A stretch of 64,000 nucleotides of DNA, taken from Diphasiastrum complanatum (lineage: Eukaryota; Streptophyta; Lycopodiopsida; Lycopodiales; Lycopodiaceae). The stretch is from positions 3,335,547 to 3,399,546 of the forward strand of contig CM055108.1 of assembly GCA_029204225.1 (NCBI GenBank), in the 5' to 3' direction. The notes under the pieces were generated by a model that saw nothing but the letters and a program-made list of their open reading frames with translations, made no database searches and was not told where the DNA came from. The translations under genes and the position numbers were made by a program. This document shows positions 32,576 to 44,164 of the stretch, piece by piece; positions within the stretch are counted from its first letter, which is position 1, and each line of letters begins with the position of its first letter.

Positions 32576-33731
32576 AAAGCAAGAAGTTGGACCCTGCTCA
32601 AAGGCGGTATTCCACCTATGACAAGGAGCTTTCCGCTAGTTTGTTAATGCCCTTGGAAATTCCCGAAAGAAAGTGGGAAAGCATTTCTATGGACTTTGTG
32701 GTTGGGCTACCTCGGACGGGGAAGCAAAATGATGCCATTTGGGTAATAGTTGACAGGTTAACTAAAATGGCGCAGTTCATACCAACCAAGCAAACTGTCA
32801 AAGCTTCTGAACTTGCACAACTTTTCGTGGAAAAGTTGTTCAGGTTGTTTGGTTTGCTAAATGACATTGTTAGTGATCGAGATCCAAAGTTCACTGGCAA
32901 ATTCTGGCAAGTGGTCTTTGAGAAATTAGAGACCACTCTAAGTTTGGGGTCATCAGATCATCCTGAATCGGATGGTCAGATAGAGAGGACAAACCAGTCT
33001 ATGGAAGATATGCTTCGGGCATATGTTTCCAGAAGATAGTCAGATTGGGAAAGGTACCTTCCAATGATTGAGTTTGCGTATAATAGCGCAAAGCACTCAG
33101 CGACGGGTTTTAGTCCATTTTTTTTGATGTATAGTTTCCAGCCTAGGGCTCCCATTTCAGTGGGCCTCAAAGGCCTTAAGGTTAAGGCAGCGGTAGATTT
33201 CCCGCATGATATGCAGAAATGTTGCTTGTTGCTCGCGAAAATGTAAAAACGGCTCAGGATAGAGCCCAGTTTTATGCTAATCAAAAGCGACAACCTAGGG
33301 TCTATGAGGAGGGGGCTTGGGTATATCTTAGAATTCCAAAAGATTCTAAGGTTCTAAGGACTGGAAAATGTCCTAAGTTGTCTCCTCGTTATGCAGGGCC
33401 ATTCCGTATAGTAAAGAAACTCCATCGGAATGCGTACCAGCTGGAACTTCCTCAAGGTGTTAAGGTACATCCAGTTTTTCACATTAGTCGTTTAAAGGAA
33501 CGACTTGGTGGAAAGGATGACTTGATGCCTCAGGAGGATTTAGTTCAGTTGGAGGACCTATCATCCTTTGTACCTACTCAACCACAGGCCGTTGTTGATG
33601 TACGTCAACGTGGGCTCAGAAACCGGCAGGTAACTGAGTACTTGGTTCGTTGGAAAGGAAGTTCCGAGGACAATGATACTTGGGAGAAGGAACATGACCT
33701 TAAACTGAGATTCCTTGGATTCCTTCCTTAG
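32576..33731 (+). pseudogene. Gypsy D RNase H scrap, integrase and chromodomain
   Basis: LDPAQRRYSTYDKEL (RNase H) is joined directly to LEIPERKWESISMDFVVGLPR of the integrase core, so the rest of RNase H and the HHCC zinc region are deleted. The integrase acidic residues are visible: SMDF, SDRDPKF, and Glu in QIERTNQSMEDMLR. A stop at 33037 and a frameshift near 33240 follow. The end encodes HPVFHISRLKERL and a chromodomain, EYLVRWKGSSEDNDTWE, with the stop at 33731 just before the purine tract. Confidence 0.85.
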
Positions 33732-33745
33732 ATAAGGAATTTTTT

Positions 33746-33758
33746 AAGGAAGAGGGAA
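33746..33758 (+). other. Polypurine tract, gypsy D
   Basis: AAGGAAGAGGGAA immediately before the 3' LTR: plus-strand primer. Confidence 0.85.
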
Positions 33759-34206
33759 TGTTAGGGACCCAACTCCCTTGGGTCCCAAACCCAGACTTGA
33801 GACTGGACGATGACTGGGCTTGTAGACTTGACCGGTGACTCGTGAACCTGCATGGTTGCCACGTGTCATGATCCAGGAGTGCACATGGCTTGGAGTCTCT
33901 CTCCTTGGAGGTATACAAGGGGAGGAGGGCTCATTTTCCATCCATTCTGTCTACCTAGGAGGAGGTGGATGGAGAGCGTGTGCACAGCCAGGATGCATTG
34001 CTAGCGTGAGGCAGGAGATGGCTGAGAGCCTAGGCGGTGGTATGGGACGCGGTCTGGGATGGAGGTCGGATCTAGCTTGATACGGTCACAGGCTAGGGCA
34101 TGGTGGGTGGACCCAGATTAGGTCCTATGGCGGGGTGGAACGTGAATCGTTCAGTCTCTTGTGGTTAACCGGCACCTGGAGGTTTGCAGTAAGTAAGATT
34201 GTAACA
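33759..34206 (+). repeat. 3' LTR of gypsy D
   Basis: 448 bp, the same ends as the 5' LTR, followed by the GAAAC duplication. Confidence 0.95.
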
Positions 34207-34211
34207 GAAAC

Positions 34212-34868
34212 CCTCTGGCATGGCAGGAGTAGGCCGTGGTGCAGCTGTTGTAAGATGAGGCCGAGGCTGTACACCAATCGGAAAAGCTGTTGTAACATGA
34301 CGAACTGGCCCAAGGAGAAGGCACGTGTGGAAGCAGGAAGCTGAAGACGATATGTAACTGGACTAAGAACCTCCAATATACAATAAGGCCCATAATAACG
34401 TGGTGCAAGCTTCTCAGTAGAAGCATGGCCCTGAATAAAATGATGGCATGCAAACCGTAGGCGTAGATATACCATATCACCAACATGAAACTCAACATGA
34501 CGTCGATGACGATCAACTGAAGCCTAATAACACTGCTGGACCTACTGCAAATGGGAACTTGCCTGGAGAATAAGCTCGCGAGCACCTGATAGAAATGAAG
34601 TCAGTGTCACAGGTGTATCCTCGGGAGGAAGAGGAATACCAGGTAAAAGAGGTGCATAACCATGAGATAATAAAAATGGTGCAACGCCGGTGCTGGTACT
34701 AACGGAGCTGTTATAGCTATACTCTGCCAAACATAAGTGCTGTTCCCAATCCTTCCCTGAAGGAGTAACAAAATGGCGCAAATAATCCTCAAGGATCCTG
34801 TTAAGGACCTCAGACTGCCCGTCAGAAGTAGAATGATAAGCAGACTCCATAAAAAGCTGTACATCCAA
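34212..34868 (-). pseudogene. Gypsy C integrase C-terminal part
   Basis: It encodes ESAYHSTSDGQSEVLNRILEDYLRHF (the integrase's third acidic residue), AEYSYNSSVSTSTGVAPF and, after frameshifts, LAPRYYGPYCILEVLSPVTYRLQLP (integrase C-terminal barrel). Sequence identity as gypsy is lost by about 34212, where element D begins. Confidence 0.78.
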
Positions 34869-36242
34869 TTAACGCATAAGCTCTATCCAGAACAATGATG
34901 TAAACTTACTATCCCGATCAGAAAGGATAGTACGAGGAAACCCATGTAGGCGAAATATCTCTGAAAGGAACAAGCGTGCACACTGCTCTGCTGTGATAGT
35001 ACTGCGGACGGGTATGAAATGTGCCTGTTTCGAGAACCTGTCAACTACCACCATACATGAATCGTGACCACGACGGGTGCGGGGAAGGCCAATGATGAAG
35101 TCCATAGAAATATTAGTCCAATGGCGGTGAGGAATAGGCCAACTCTGAAGCAAACCAGCGGACTTGGCACGGGAGTACTTATTACGTAAGCAAAAAGGAC
35201 AGGTACGAATAAGTACAACAAGCTCTTTCCTAAGGGATGGCCAATAGAAATGATCCTTAAGACGAGCATAAGACTTCTGAAAACCAAAATGACCCCCAAC
35301 TGGGGACGAATGAGCATCCGACAACAACTGAGAACGGATACCCAAAGAACTAGGAATGCAAAGAGAACCATAATGATAAAGACGGTGGTCAACAATGGAA
35401 TAAGCCTGATGAGGTGAAGACGACATAGGTGGAGCAGAACTATAAACATCACGAAAATCAGAACATGTAAGATAAGCAGATGGAAGATCATCAAACCAGG
35501 AAGGGATCGTGGCAACAAGGGTATTCAATAAAGCAGGAAGTCTAGACAATGCGTCAGCAGCAGTGTTAGCACGACCAGGACGATACAAAATAGAAAAATC
35601 AAAAGATTGTAAACACTGCAACCAGCGAAATTGACGATCACTAAGATCACGCTGGGAGAAGAGATAACGTAAGGACTGATGATCAGTAACGATATCAAAA
35701 GGAACACGGTACAGGTAATGGCGCCACTTAAGAGCATAGATAATGGCAAGAAGCTCTTTCTCATGGACAGAATAACGTTGCTCATAAGAGCGTAAACGAC
35801 GCGACTCATAAGCAATAATACACTGAGACTGACGAAGCAAGGCACCCAAACTAACATTACTAGCATCGGTCTCAACAATAAATTTCTGATCAAATTGTGG
35901 TAAACACAGGACAGAGGCCTCCACAACAGCACGACGAAGAGTGTCAAAGGCGAACTGACAATCAGAAGTCCAAACAAAAGCACTAGACTTCTTCAAAAGG
36001 GCATGAAGAGGGGCAGCCACAGTGGCAAAGTGAGTAACAGGACGACGAAGGTGAGTAGCGAGACCAAGAAACATACGAACATGGTGGACATCTGTGGGAA
36101 CAGGCCAATCAACGATTGCCCGAACCTTATGAGGGTCCAAACGAATACGACCATCACAAATGAGAAATCCTAAAAACTCAATCTCAACAACAGCAATGGA
36201 ACACTTAGAAAGTTTAGCAAACAACTGGTGATGAACAAGCAA
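34869..36242 (-). pseudogene. Gypsy C RT end, RNase H and integrase core
   Basis: An open 457-codon frame. It holds the RT connection [18 protein letters not shown], RNase H with ETDASN, HEKELLAI and TDHQSL, and PGRANTAADALSRLP. The integrase zinc region reads GHFGFQKSYARLKDHFYWP...CPFCLRNK, and the core SMDFIIGLPR and LSDRDSKF. It stops at TAA 34869, before the last integrase residue, and is separated from the upstream RT by a frameshift near 36245. Confidence 0.87.
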
Positions 36243-38062
36243 TTGAAAAACAGATGAAAGATTAACACATGCTCATCAAGAGTCTTACTAAAAACAAGAA
36301 TATCATCAAAATAAACTAAAACACAACGACCAAGGAGAGGACGCATGATGTTATTCATCACATTCTGGAACGTAGGTGGACCATTAGTAACACCAAAAGG
36401 AAGAACACGAAACTCATACAAACCAAGATGGGTACGAAACGCAGTCTTGTGTTCGTCCGAAGGATGCATCCTAATCTGGTGATAGCCGGAACGTATGTCT
36501 ATCTTAGAGAAAAGATGAGAGGTGCCTAACTGGTCAAAGAGATCATCCATGTGAGGAATAGGATACTGGTTACGGATGGTCAACTTATTGAGGGCACGAT
36601 AATCAATGCAGAGGCGTTTGGAACCATCTTTCTTACTGACAAGGAGAACAGGGGCACCAAAAGGACTGTGACTAGGAACAATAAGGCCCTGATCTAGTAA
36701 AGCAGTAATTTGAAGCTCAACCTCATCACGCTCAGACTTAGACATACGGTAAGGAGGCCGGGAGGGAGGAGCAGAACCAGTTTGCAAATCAATATGGTGG
36801 TTCACATCACGTAATGGTGGTAGCGTCGTAGGTTCTGAAAAGACAAATGCATACTGATGTAATAAGTCAGAGATCACCTGAGGAACAGCTGCTGGAGGAG
36901 AGGTTGTCACTGGAGAATCTGCAGCAGCACGCTGAACACATAATAAAGCTGCACAATGAGCCTTAGGTAGGCTGTGGATAAACTGCTTCCCGCTGATCAG
37001 CTGGAAATCTGCCTGAGAATCAATACCAGCAAGTGAGTGGGTCACTGCATCATGAACAAATGTCAATGTCTGCTGAGCCAGGTCCAAAGTAACCACTCCC
37101 AATGAAGCAAACCAATCAGCACCAAGGATAAGGTCATAGTGCACCAGAGGAATGATATAAAGATCTGCCTGTCCAGAAAAATCACCAATGCGGTAGGATA
37201 ATCCCTGAAACATCTGAGAACTAGGAAATGAGTGAGAACTGGCAACCTCGACTGTGAGAGGCTGTGGAGCAGGAATAGGTGAAGCGCGTATCCGGCTGAG
37301 AACATAACTGCTGATAAAGGAATGAGTGTTGCCGGTATCAACTAAAGCAATATACTCACGACCAGTAATGCGCACACGTAGCCGAATGGAGCGAGGACCG
37401 GGGCACCCTGTCCAGGTAGCATAAGCAAGCTGAGCATGGCAAGTAGCAGGAAGTAAATCAGTAGAAGGCTCAGGAGATAGATCAGGCTCATCAGATATAT
37501 GAATGTAGATATCGGACTCATCTCGGGTAGTGCCCTCATGGTAGAAAACAGCAGTAGAAGTAGGCAGGGGCTGGCTGCAATCACGGGCAATGTGGTCGGG
37601 ACTCTTACAATGAAAGCAAAGACGCTTCTGCTGAATGTCAGCGAACTCTGCAGACGTGTAACGTCGGACAAAAGCAGGACGAGGAGGCGGAGGGCGAGGA
37701 GCGGGAGAAGTAAGAGAAGAGGTCGGGACGACAGTGGATGGGGCGAGGGCCGGAGATGGTAGAGGTGAAAGAGATGGACGGGGTCGGGAAAAGCGAAAGG
37801 GAGCAGGATCAGGGTACTTATGCTGTAAAGTACTAGCAAGGGACATGGCCTCAACAAGTGTGGGTGGACGGAAAGAAGAGACATCGTATCGTAGAGCACC
37901 ACGAAGTCCAGCAATGTAGCGAGAAATAAGCTCGGTGGGCTGAAGATCTGTAAAGAGGTAGGAAAGGTCCATAAACTGATCTGTATAGGAAGAAAGATCA
38001 CCAGTCTGAGTAAGACTACGGAATATATCACGCTGGCGGCTCAGCCACTGAGGGTCAATCAT
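36170..38062 (-). pseudogene. Gypsy C Gag end, protease and reverse transcriptase
   Basis: An open 630-codon frame. In order: the Gag end, zinc knuckle [14 protein letters not shown] (near residue 150), aspartic protease [15 protein letters not shown] (near residue 235), [57 protein letters not shown] and the catalytic [10 protein letters not shown]. The last 30 residues are out of frame after a frameshift near 36245. Its true start is the gag ORF upstream, cut off by one stop. Confidence 0.88.
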
Positions 38063-38137
38063 AGCATGACGTAGATCACGACGAAAGGTAGGCCATAACT
38101 GGAGACCGTCCCGATTAGGGTCAAGTCGGTAGACCCG

Positions 38138-38668
38138 TCACCAAGTGGCAGCACGTCCATCTAAATGTAAGGCGGCTAACTGGATCTTCTGAGGATCAGT
38201 CTTAGGGTAAATTTGAAAATAAGTATCAAGCTTTGCAAACCAATTCTCTAACAAGTTCCCGTCAGAGGAACCAGAATAGGTGGCAAGCTGTACCCGATCA
38301 CGAAAATCTCGAGCAAAATGTGGCTCAGGAGCTAGATGTCGTGGAAAATGTGACTCAAGAGCTGTAGGACGTGGAAAACCGGGTGGTGGGTTAGGTGGAA
38401 AATGAGGCCCACCGCCAAAGGAAGTAGACGAGGATGGAAGTCCAAATGGAGACCCAAGTGATGAATGAACAGGGGCTTTGCCAGGTCCATGTGGCTGTAA
38501 GGAATCAATCTGTGACTGCATAGTGGCAAAGCCGGTCTGTAGAGTGGTAAAATCGGTCATCATTTGGTCGAAACGACTACTGAGGAGAGTAAGAGAGTCA
38601 CGCATATCAGCAAACTGTTCATCTAAAGGTCCGGAATGACTCGCAGGTGTAGTGGGTGAGCTAGCCAT
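38138..38668 (-). pseudogene. Gypsy C Gag N-terminus
   Basis: Starts MASSPTTPASHSGP. A coiled-coil segment (residues about 17-55) and a Pro-rich stretch lead to FAKLDTYFQIYPKTDPQKIQLAALHLDGRAATW. The frame ends at a TGG-to-TGA change at 38136-38138 and resumes in the same phase at 38062, so a single nonsense mutation separates it from the rest of Gag-Pol. Confidence 0.85.
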
Positions 38669-39675
38669 GAGGAAGAAAAAGTAAGCGAGAAAAGAAATGT
38701 GCTAAACAATTGGACGAACTAAAGGAGAGGACATAAGTTGTCACAACAGGCACGCCAATGAAAAGACACAATAGAACTCGCGATGTAAGATGAACGGAAA
38801 GGACAACTAAGTAAGAAATACCTCGTAACCGCAACCGGAAGTGAGCTGAAAAATAGCGGCGATATGTTGAGGTACCGGGCAGCCTCCAAAAAAGATGCTA
38901 AGGGCCCGACAACGTGGAGTAAACGGTGGGTAAAAGTATGGGAAACAATAATGGACTATGGGGCTGGAAAGGGAGCAGCCAAGGAAAGGAAGTGATAACA
39001 AAAAGGAGGTATGGGCAGCGAGGAAACAAGGCTGAAAAATCAGAGATTGCCCTTCAAAGGTAAAAAAAAGTTTGCGATAAAGACGGGGAGCAATCCCGAT
39101 GCGCGATGAAGTTGGGTGGGAGTGGCTTTCTAAGCATCTGGGCGTGTTTGTATTGTTCGGGGTAGCTGAAATTGAGGCGTGTTTGTATTGTCCGGGGTGA
39201 GCTGAAATTGAGGCGGATGTAGGACGCCAGCTATGGTGGAGTGTGGGCATCCAAGAGAGGTAGTAAACGGCAAAAAAAAATTGGATCAAAAAGATGGGTT
39301 GGTAGGGCGCTAGGAGTGGCTGATGGAAGGTGGCGAATAGGGGCAGCAAAAAGCGGAAATTTTCAGCAAAGGAAGGAGCAGTAGGGCGCTGGTCAGCAAG
39401 CATGAGGGCGCCCAATAGGGCAGCAAATAGGAGGCAGTAGGGCGCCCAAAATAGGGGAGGAAAAAGGCTGAAAATGCAGCAGTAGGCAGCCAGCAAGAGG
39501 GCGCTAGAAATGGGCAGCAAGTGGGCGCCTGTCCTCCTTCGATCCGTCGTGAAAATCTGCAAGACAAGTGTGGAGAAATGCTGAAGATCCGGCTGAAAAA
39601 TGGTGAAGATCCAAGCTGAAGATGGGCGCCCTCCTGTGAGAGAAAAATCTGCCCAATGGAGATGCTCAGGAAAGT
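38669..39675 (-). other. Gypsy C leader
   Basis: About 1 kb of untranslated leader. A 293-codon open frame crosses it but only reflects low-complexity sequence with recurring GGGCGCC(C/T) motifs. The same leader, diverged, follows LINE A at 3483. Confidence 0.7.
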
Positions 39676-39687
39676 GCTCTGATACCA
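39676..39687 (-). other. Primer-binding site, gypsy C
   Basis: TGGTATCAGAGC on the minus strand, initiator tRNA-Met type. Confidence 0.92.
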
Positions 39688-40145
39688 AGTTATGAACGTA
39701 GCCACAGCTGATCTAGATTTAGTCTATGAAAGCATCACATAAGCAAGACTTAACCCTAGAAAGCAGGAGAGAGAAAGCTTAAAGAGACTAAAGAAGGAGA
39801 TCATATCATAAGTCAAGTAACAAATCACACAGAATCCCTACTTATAGCCAAGAGGAAACCCTAAAAGGAAGCTTCCAGTGGCTAGGGCCAAACTGAGAGG
39901 GAAAATAGTGCGCCCTCCAAGAAGGCCCCCACTCTCAGTAATATGACCAAATAACCAATATAGTGAATCATAGGGCCCAAGGCCAATAATATGGTCTAAA
40001 TGTCAATAATAGGGCCCAAGGCCAACCATATAGTCTAAATGTCAAATAATGAATAAAAAAGGGCCCAAAGCCTGCCTATGCATAAAGTAAAGTAAATTGA
40101 AATGGACATGGCGGATGTAATGAGCTGAGTCCATAACTTCTCCCA
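39688..40145 (-). repeat. 5' LTR of gypsy C
   Basis: About 458 bp. On the minus strand it starts TGGGAGAAGTTATGGACTC and ends ...TTCATAACT. A TATAAG box lies at 39841-39846 (complement). It is collinear with the LTRs at 6607-7057 and 63101-63278. Confidence 0.85.
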
Positions 40146-40159
40146 GGCCTTCCTAAGAG

Positions 40160-41236
40160 GCATCATCTATGTGGTGAGCTCCTCCACCCTGGATGTAAGG
40201 TGGGTGGTACGGACAACCTCAGCCACGGGTGCCTGAAGCGTGGACTTGTAGCATCAACTGTAGCTATAGCCCTCTTGAAGGGCTTCGTGTCAGCAATGGC
40301 AAATGGCAGGTTCAGCTCATAGATCATGTTTGCCAAAGCCTGCTGGGCCTCTGCCTTGAGATAGGGCTGGAAAGACTCCCCCATGGACTGCTGTCTATAC
40401 TGGGAGGTGCGAGACGATTACTAGAGGGTGCCCTAGTGCGGTAAGCACCCCTACGAGGAGTAGGAGGAGGTATGTTAGTGGCAGGGGGTTGCCGAGGCTG
40501 GGGTGGAAACTGGGCCTGAGGTGGTTGAGGGGGATGCTGCAGCTGCTGGCGATGCTGGGGATGATGAGATGGTGGTGAAGCAGCTCCAGAAGAACCAGCC
40601 TCATCATGCTGTCTATCATCACCATCCTCATCATCAGAGTCCAAATCATCCTGATGTGTGGGGAAAGTGGATGGTATGTACTAGATGTCCTGTGAAAGAC
40701 CATCTGGTGCCGACTCTGAGCGAAGAAATGGGTTGCACAAGGCGAGTCATCTGAGTGATTGTAGGAGGACGCTGTGGAAATGCACCCACTAGAATAGATG
40801 CAGCAGGAGGGGCGGGATGTGGTGCAGTGGGGTGAGGAACGAGTGGTGGATGTGCATCAGGCTGCGGGGGAGGAGCAGGAACAGGAGGTGGGGGAGGACA
40901 GGGTGGTGGTGGACGAGGAGCTAGTGGATCCCGTGGGGTGGATGACACTACTGCATATACATCAGGATCTAGTGACATACCGGCCTGCGTCAATCATGCT
41001 CAGTATATGTCAATAAGCCTACAATGCTCCTGAGCAGGCATGTGTGGACAAGGGAGGAAGCCTAAGCATTTGACAGCACCAAGGAGATGGCCTTTCAGCC
41101 TAGTGAGAGTGCTGACAAAATGAGCATGACAAAACTTACAGGTCCATCCACGCGTCCCAGACCGAATGTCAGACCTAACCAACTCGAGGTCTTGGTCTAC
41201 CTCACCCCATAGCTCAGGCATATCTCTAGCAGGCAT
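40160..41236 (-). pseudogene. hAT-like transposase N-terminal part (BED finger, Pro-rich linker, DUF659-like start)
   Basis: ATG at 41236. Residues about 32-64 form a BED-type zinc finger, GWTCKFC..FVSTLTRLKGHLLG..KCLGFLPC. A long Pro-rich linker follows (PPPPCPPPPPVPAPPPQPD, then QHPPQPPQAQFPPQPRQPP) with a frame change or stop near 40650. The last part, ALANMIYELNLPFAIADTKPFKRAI, resembles the start of the DUF659 region found in plant hAT transposases. It is cut at about 40146 by the LTR of gypsy C. Introns or frameshifts cannot be told apart here. Confidence 0.65.
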
Positions 41237-41289
41237 GGTGTGAGACGGTATAGGAAACAGGCAGTACGGAAGTGAAGTATGGAAGAAGT

Positions 41290-41850
41290 GCAAGAAAAGA
41301 CAAATAAGTTACTGTTCAGTCAGAGGAAACCGGTCCTGGATAAGTGGGTATGCGCTCCCATGCAATGCAATGAACCTGGGAATGCCAACCCTGAACCCTA
41401 TCAAGCTAAACCCCTAAACCTCCAGAAAAGGCCCTCCATAATGCAAAAAACCTATTTTTTGGCTCCAAAAATTAAACTGAAATCAAAACCCTAACCTTCT
41501 CTCTCTAGATAGGCTGGTACAGTCTCTCTCTAGACTGTCCCAGTCTCTCTCTATGATCCGAAATCCCGACCCTAAAAATACAGCTATTTGCATGAGGGAA
41601 TGTCAAAAAACCTGTTTTTTGACCAAAAAAAGCACACCTACAACTAAACCCTAATTTTTCCTCTCTACAGAGGCCGCTACAGTCTCTCTCTACCCTGCCC
41701 TATTCTCTCTCATCAATCTGAGCAGCCCTCTCTCTAAAGCCAAAGCGCCCTCTCTCTCAATCTCTACCACAACAAATGTGAAATGAGGACCAAAAAATGA
41801 GCATTGAGGGGTTTTGGGGGGAAAACAAATTAATTAATTAATTAGATGAA
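41290..41850. other. hAT-like E 5' non-coding part
   Basis: It contains four or more TACAGTCTCTCTCTA-like repeats (41517-41760) and CAAAAAACCTGTTTTTTG-type inverted motifs. No coding motif. Confidence 0.5.
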
Positions 41851-41931
41851 CCGTACCACAGTTTATGAACCGTGGTACGATTCCTTCCACGGTTCCCAGG
41901 ACCCACGGTTCTGGGAACCGTGGGTTCTATG
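41851..41931. repeat. Subterminal inverted motifs, right end of hAT-like E
   Basis: CCCACGGTTC-TGG-GAACCGTGGG (41902-41924) plus several GAACCGT/ACGGTTC copies, ending TTCTATG. Confidence 0.78.
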
Positions 41932-41939
41932 GGTTGTGG

Positions 41940-42300
41940 ACCTAGGAAGCACGAGCCTTCCTGAGAAACATTTAGGCCTTGCAATTGAAGATCAAGTGTT
42001 CCTTGTTCTCAATTTTATTGCTATTAATTAATAAGGTACTGCTTGAAAAAGAAGATGCTTGTTTCTAGGTCTCCGTGCATCGGATACATGATCATGGGTT
42101 CTATTTTGTTTTGATAGGACAATTTTCATTATTAGCCAGTTGGCTTTGAAGTTTATCTTTGCAATTAAGCATGGTAGCAGTCATGTAGTCTTGACTTTTA
42201 GTAGGAATGATTTTCGCCTCCCTTTTGTTTCACTTGAATACGATTTTCAGGATTGACCCAAGATAAGGGAGGTTTGTACAGTGTATGAAAGTTTTATTCC
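41940..42300 (+). other. Intron 4 spacer
   Basis: AT-rich sequence directly after the hAT-like element. No motif recognised. Confidence 0.45.
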
Positions 42301-42949
42301 TTTACCTTGAAATTTGAATAGGGTTTGTCTTCAATCTGCAAGTTAAAACACTCTGCCCAACGGGGATGGGTCTATTGATTCTCTGATCATCACCAATCAG
42401 AAGGAAACTAAACAGGCTGATTTCTCTTTATCAATTCTGAGTTACAAAGTTTATACGTGTGTCTTCTCGGATAGAGTTTGTCACTAGTCTGTAGGTTAAA
42501 GCTCTGCACTCAGTGAAGAAGCCTCTAGATTCTAATCACTCTACGATCCTCACCCATCAGTGAATATACTGTATGAACTACTTTCCCCAACCACTCTTGG
42601 AGTAGTATTCGTACACTATTCTTATTCGCTTCTGTTCCACATCAAAGTTACGGACTAGAAAGCATTTACAGAAGGAGAAAGTTTACCAGGGCAATCTTTG
42701 TTATAGATTCATAATTTCCTTAATGAAGAGCCATGGGCACCACATTACAACTCTAATATATTGTTCAGGATAGTCCACGACAGAAATTATGGGCAATGTA
42801 ACATCTAAGAACAAGATAGAGAGATAGCAATTTGTCAGGGGTTGTGAACCTGTGCAACAGTTTTTCAAATCTGTAGAAAGATTCACATTGCACATGCATA
42901 TAACAGAATTGACTCAGAAACACTCATACTGTAGAGCTGTATATCAGAA

Positions 42950-43446
42950 GTCCGTTAAGCTTTATGGTAACATGCAGAACAACGAGACTTGCATTATGAA
43001 CAGGAATCTGCAAAGATTGGTATTTTGCAGAGGCTAGATACGAGTTAACTAATCATATTAGCACTTACAAATCAAGATCAGCATAGAGATTAAAGAGAAC
43101 TCAGATTATAGAGGAATGAGCAAAGCTCTATACAATGGAATGACATGAGGTGGGGTTGCCAGCCTCTCTTATATAGTTTCTCTAGTGTATGTACTATGTC
43201 AAAAGCTAAAAGCAAAAGCAAAAGCTTAAAAGCTGAAAAGCTAATTGCTTAAGTTATACTCTATTTTGGGTAAAGGCCCATAATGAATTTCTAAGTGTAA
43301 AACCAAACTCTACACTAGTACTAGTGCGGCCTCCTACAAACATGTCTAATTGACTTGACTGACTAAATATAGATTTGGCCCTTATAATAGCACGTAGGCA
43401 TGGCCAATCAAACATTAGGGGTACAAATAAACATTAATTTCTAACA
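42950..43446 (-). repeat. Probable 3' LTR (copia-type), left end uncertain
   Basis: On the minus strand a polypurine tract TTAAGGGGGAG (43447-43457) is followed by TGTTAGAAATTAATG, a typical LTR start. A TATA box, CTATATAAG, lies at 43168-43176 (complement). The inner end of the LTR cannot be fixed; it may extend left to about 42300. Confidence 0.55.
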
Positions 43447-43457
43447 CTCCCCCTTAA

Positions 43458-44076
43458 TGTTTACTTTGTTATCTATTACTCGTAGAAGTTCTCTAAACTC
43501 ATGAAACTTGTAAACGACACATTTCTAACTGAGAATCCCGTAACCCAGTTAACTCTAAGAGAGAATATTTCTCAAAGAGTGCTATTTCGCAACCAAAATC
43601 TCGATCGGAGACTATTTCAAAAGAATATATTGTTAGAGGGAATTTCATTCCTTGCATCAACTCACAGATCCTAGTTCTTGCTAAGATCAACATGATTGTC
43701 AACTTTGTTTTAGAGTATTAAAATTTAAAGATGTCAAATGATATCGTCATGGCATTGCCTGTTCCCCGTTCCCTGCTCTGAAATTATTCTCATTCTAGGC
43801 AACTATGCATCAAAGGTATTTGTTGCTCTTTACAATTGAGTGATTGAAAAGGAGTTGATATGAATTTGTAGATGTTTAAGATAATAATTTTGGTTCTTAT
43901 TCAAGTGATCTAAAGCAAGAAGCTTCAAGTTTTGGTTTTCTTTTTTGACTAATTCTTAAGTATATCATATTTTCCTGTGGAGCATGCATTTTGTCTTAAA
44001 ACTTGATCAACTTGGTGATTTTAAAGCATTAACATGAAAAGGTAGCAACCAGCAAGTGAAAGCAAACTAAATGCAG
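43458..44076 (+). other. Rest of intron 4
   Basis: It may hold the end of the element belonging to the LTR at 43446, but I see no RNase H motif. AT-rich to the exon-5 acceptor. Confidence 0.4.
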
Positions 44077-44164
44077 GAAACATGGAGGTGTTGTACGAAA
44101 TGTGAGTCCACATTTGATTCTTGGATTTATGAGACTTGCTTTGACAAAGGGTGTTGATTATCAG
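44077..44164 (+). CDS. PIGW: PIGW-like exon 5 of window
   Basis: 88 nt. One base completes the Arg codon split by intron 4, then 29 codons follow, ending at ...GTTGATTATCAG. It encodes GVVRNVSPHLILGFMRLALT and then KGVDYQ, equivalent to the family's 'LGFIRL.T..GVDYQ'. The acceptor is TAAATGCAG and the donor GTGAGATG. Confidence 0.9.

Larger units (their letters stand above)
28925..34206 (+). mobile_element. Gypsy element D: two LTRs, internally deleted, chromovirus-like
   Basis: A structurally complete plus-strand Ty3/gypsy element: 5' LTR 28925-29371, primer site 29374-29386, gag-pol 30233-33731, purine tract 33746-33758, 3' LTR 33759-34206, and perfect 5-bp duplications GAAAC at 28920-28924 and 34207-34211. 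Pol lacks the segment from the RT thumb through most of RNase H and the integrase zinc region. Confidence 0.94.
34212..40145 (-). mobile_element. Gypsy element C, 3' end missing
   Basis: Minus-strand Ty3/gypsy element inserted in the hAT-like transposase. The 5' LTR is 39688-40145, the primer site 39676-39687, the leader 38669-39675, then gag, protease, RT, RNase H and integrase down to about 34212. No 3' LTR is found on the far side of element D, so the C end was lost before D inserted. Confidence 0.88.
28021..41931 (-). mobile_element. hAT-like DNA transposon E, 13.9 kb with nested retrotransposons
   Basis: The termini are CATAGAA at 28021 and TTCTATG at 41931, fitting the hAT terminal pattern (C/T-A-N-N-G). 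They are flanked by 8-bp duplications GGTCGTGG (28013-28020) and GGTTGTGG (41932-41939), one mismatch. Both ends carry clustered GAACCGT/ACGGTTC hairpins. On the minus strand lie a BED-type zinc finger and a DUF659-like segment (40160-41240); a probable C-terminus lies at 28502-28924. The middle of the transposase is replaced by gypsy elements C and D. Confidence 0.78.

Noticed and set aside
38807-39688. 293-codon minus-strand ORF upstream of gypsy C gag
   Set aside because: Lies in the untranslated leader between primer site and Gag; low complexity, no motif, and not kept open in the related leader at 3483-3690.
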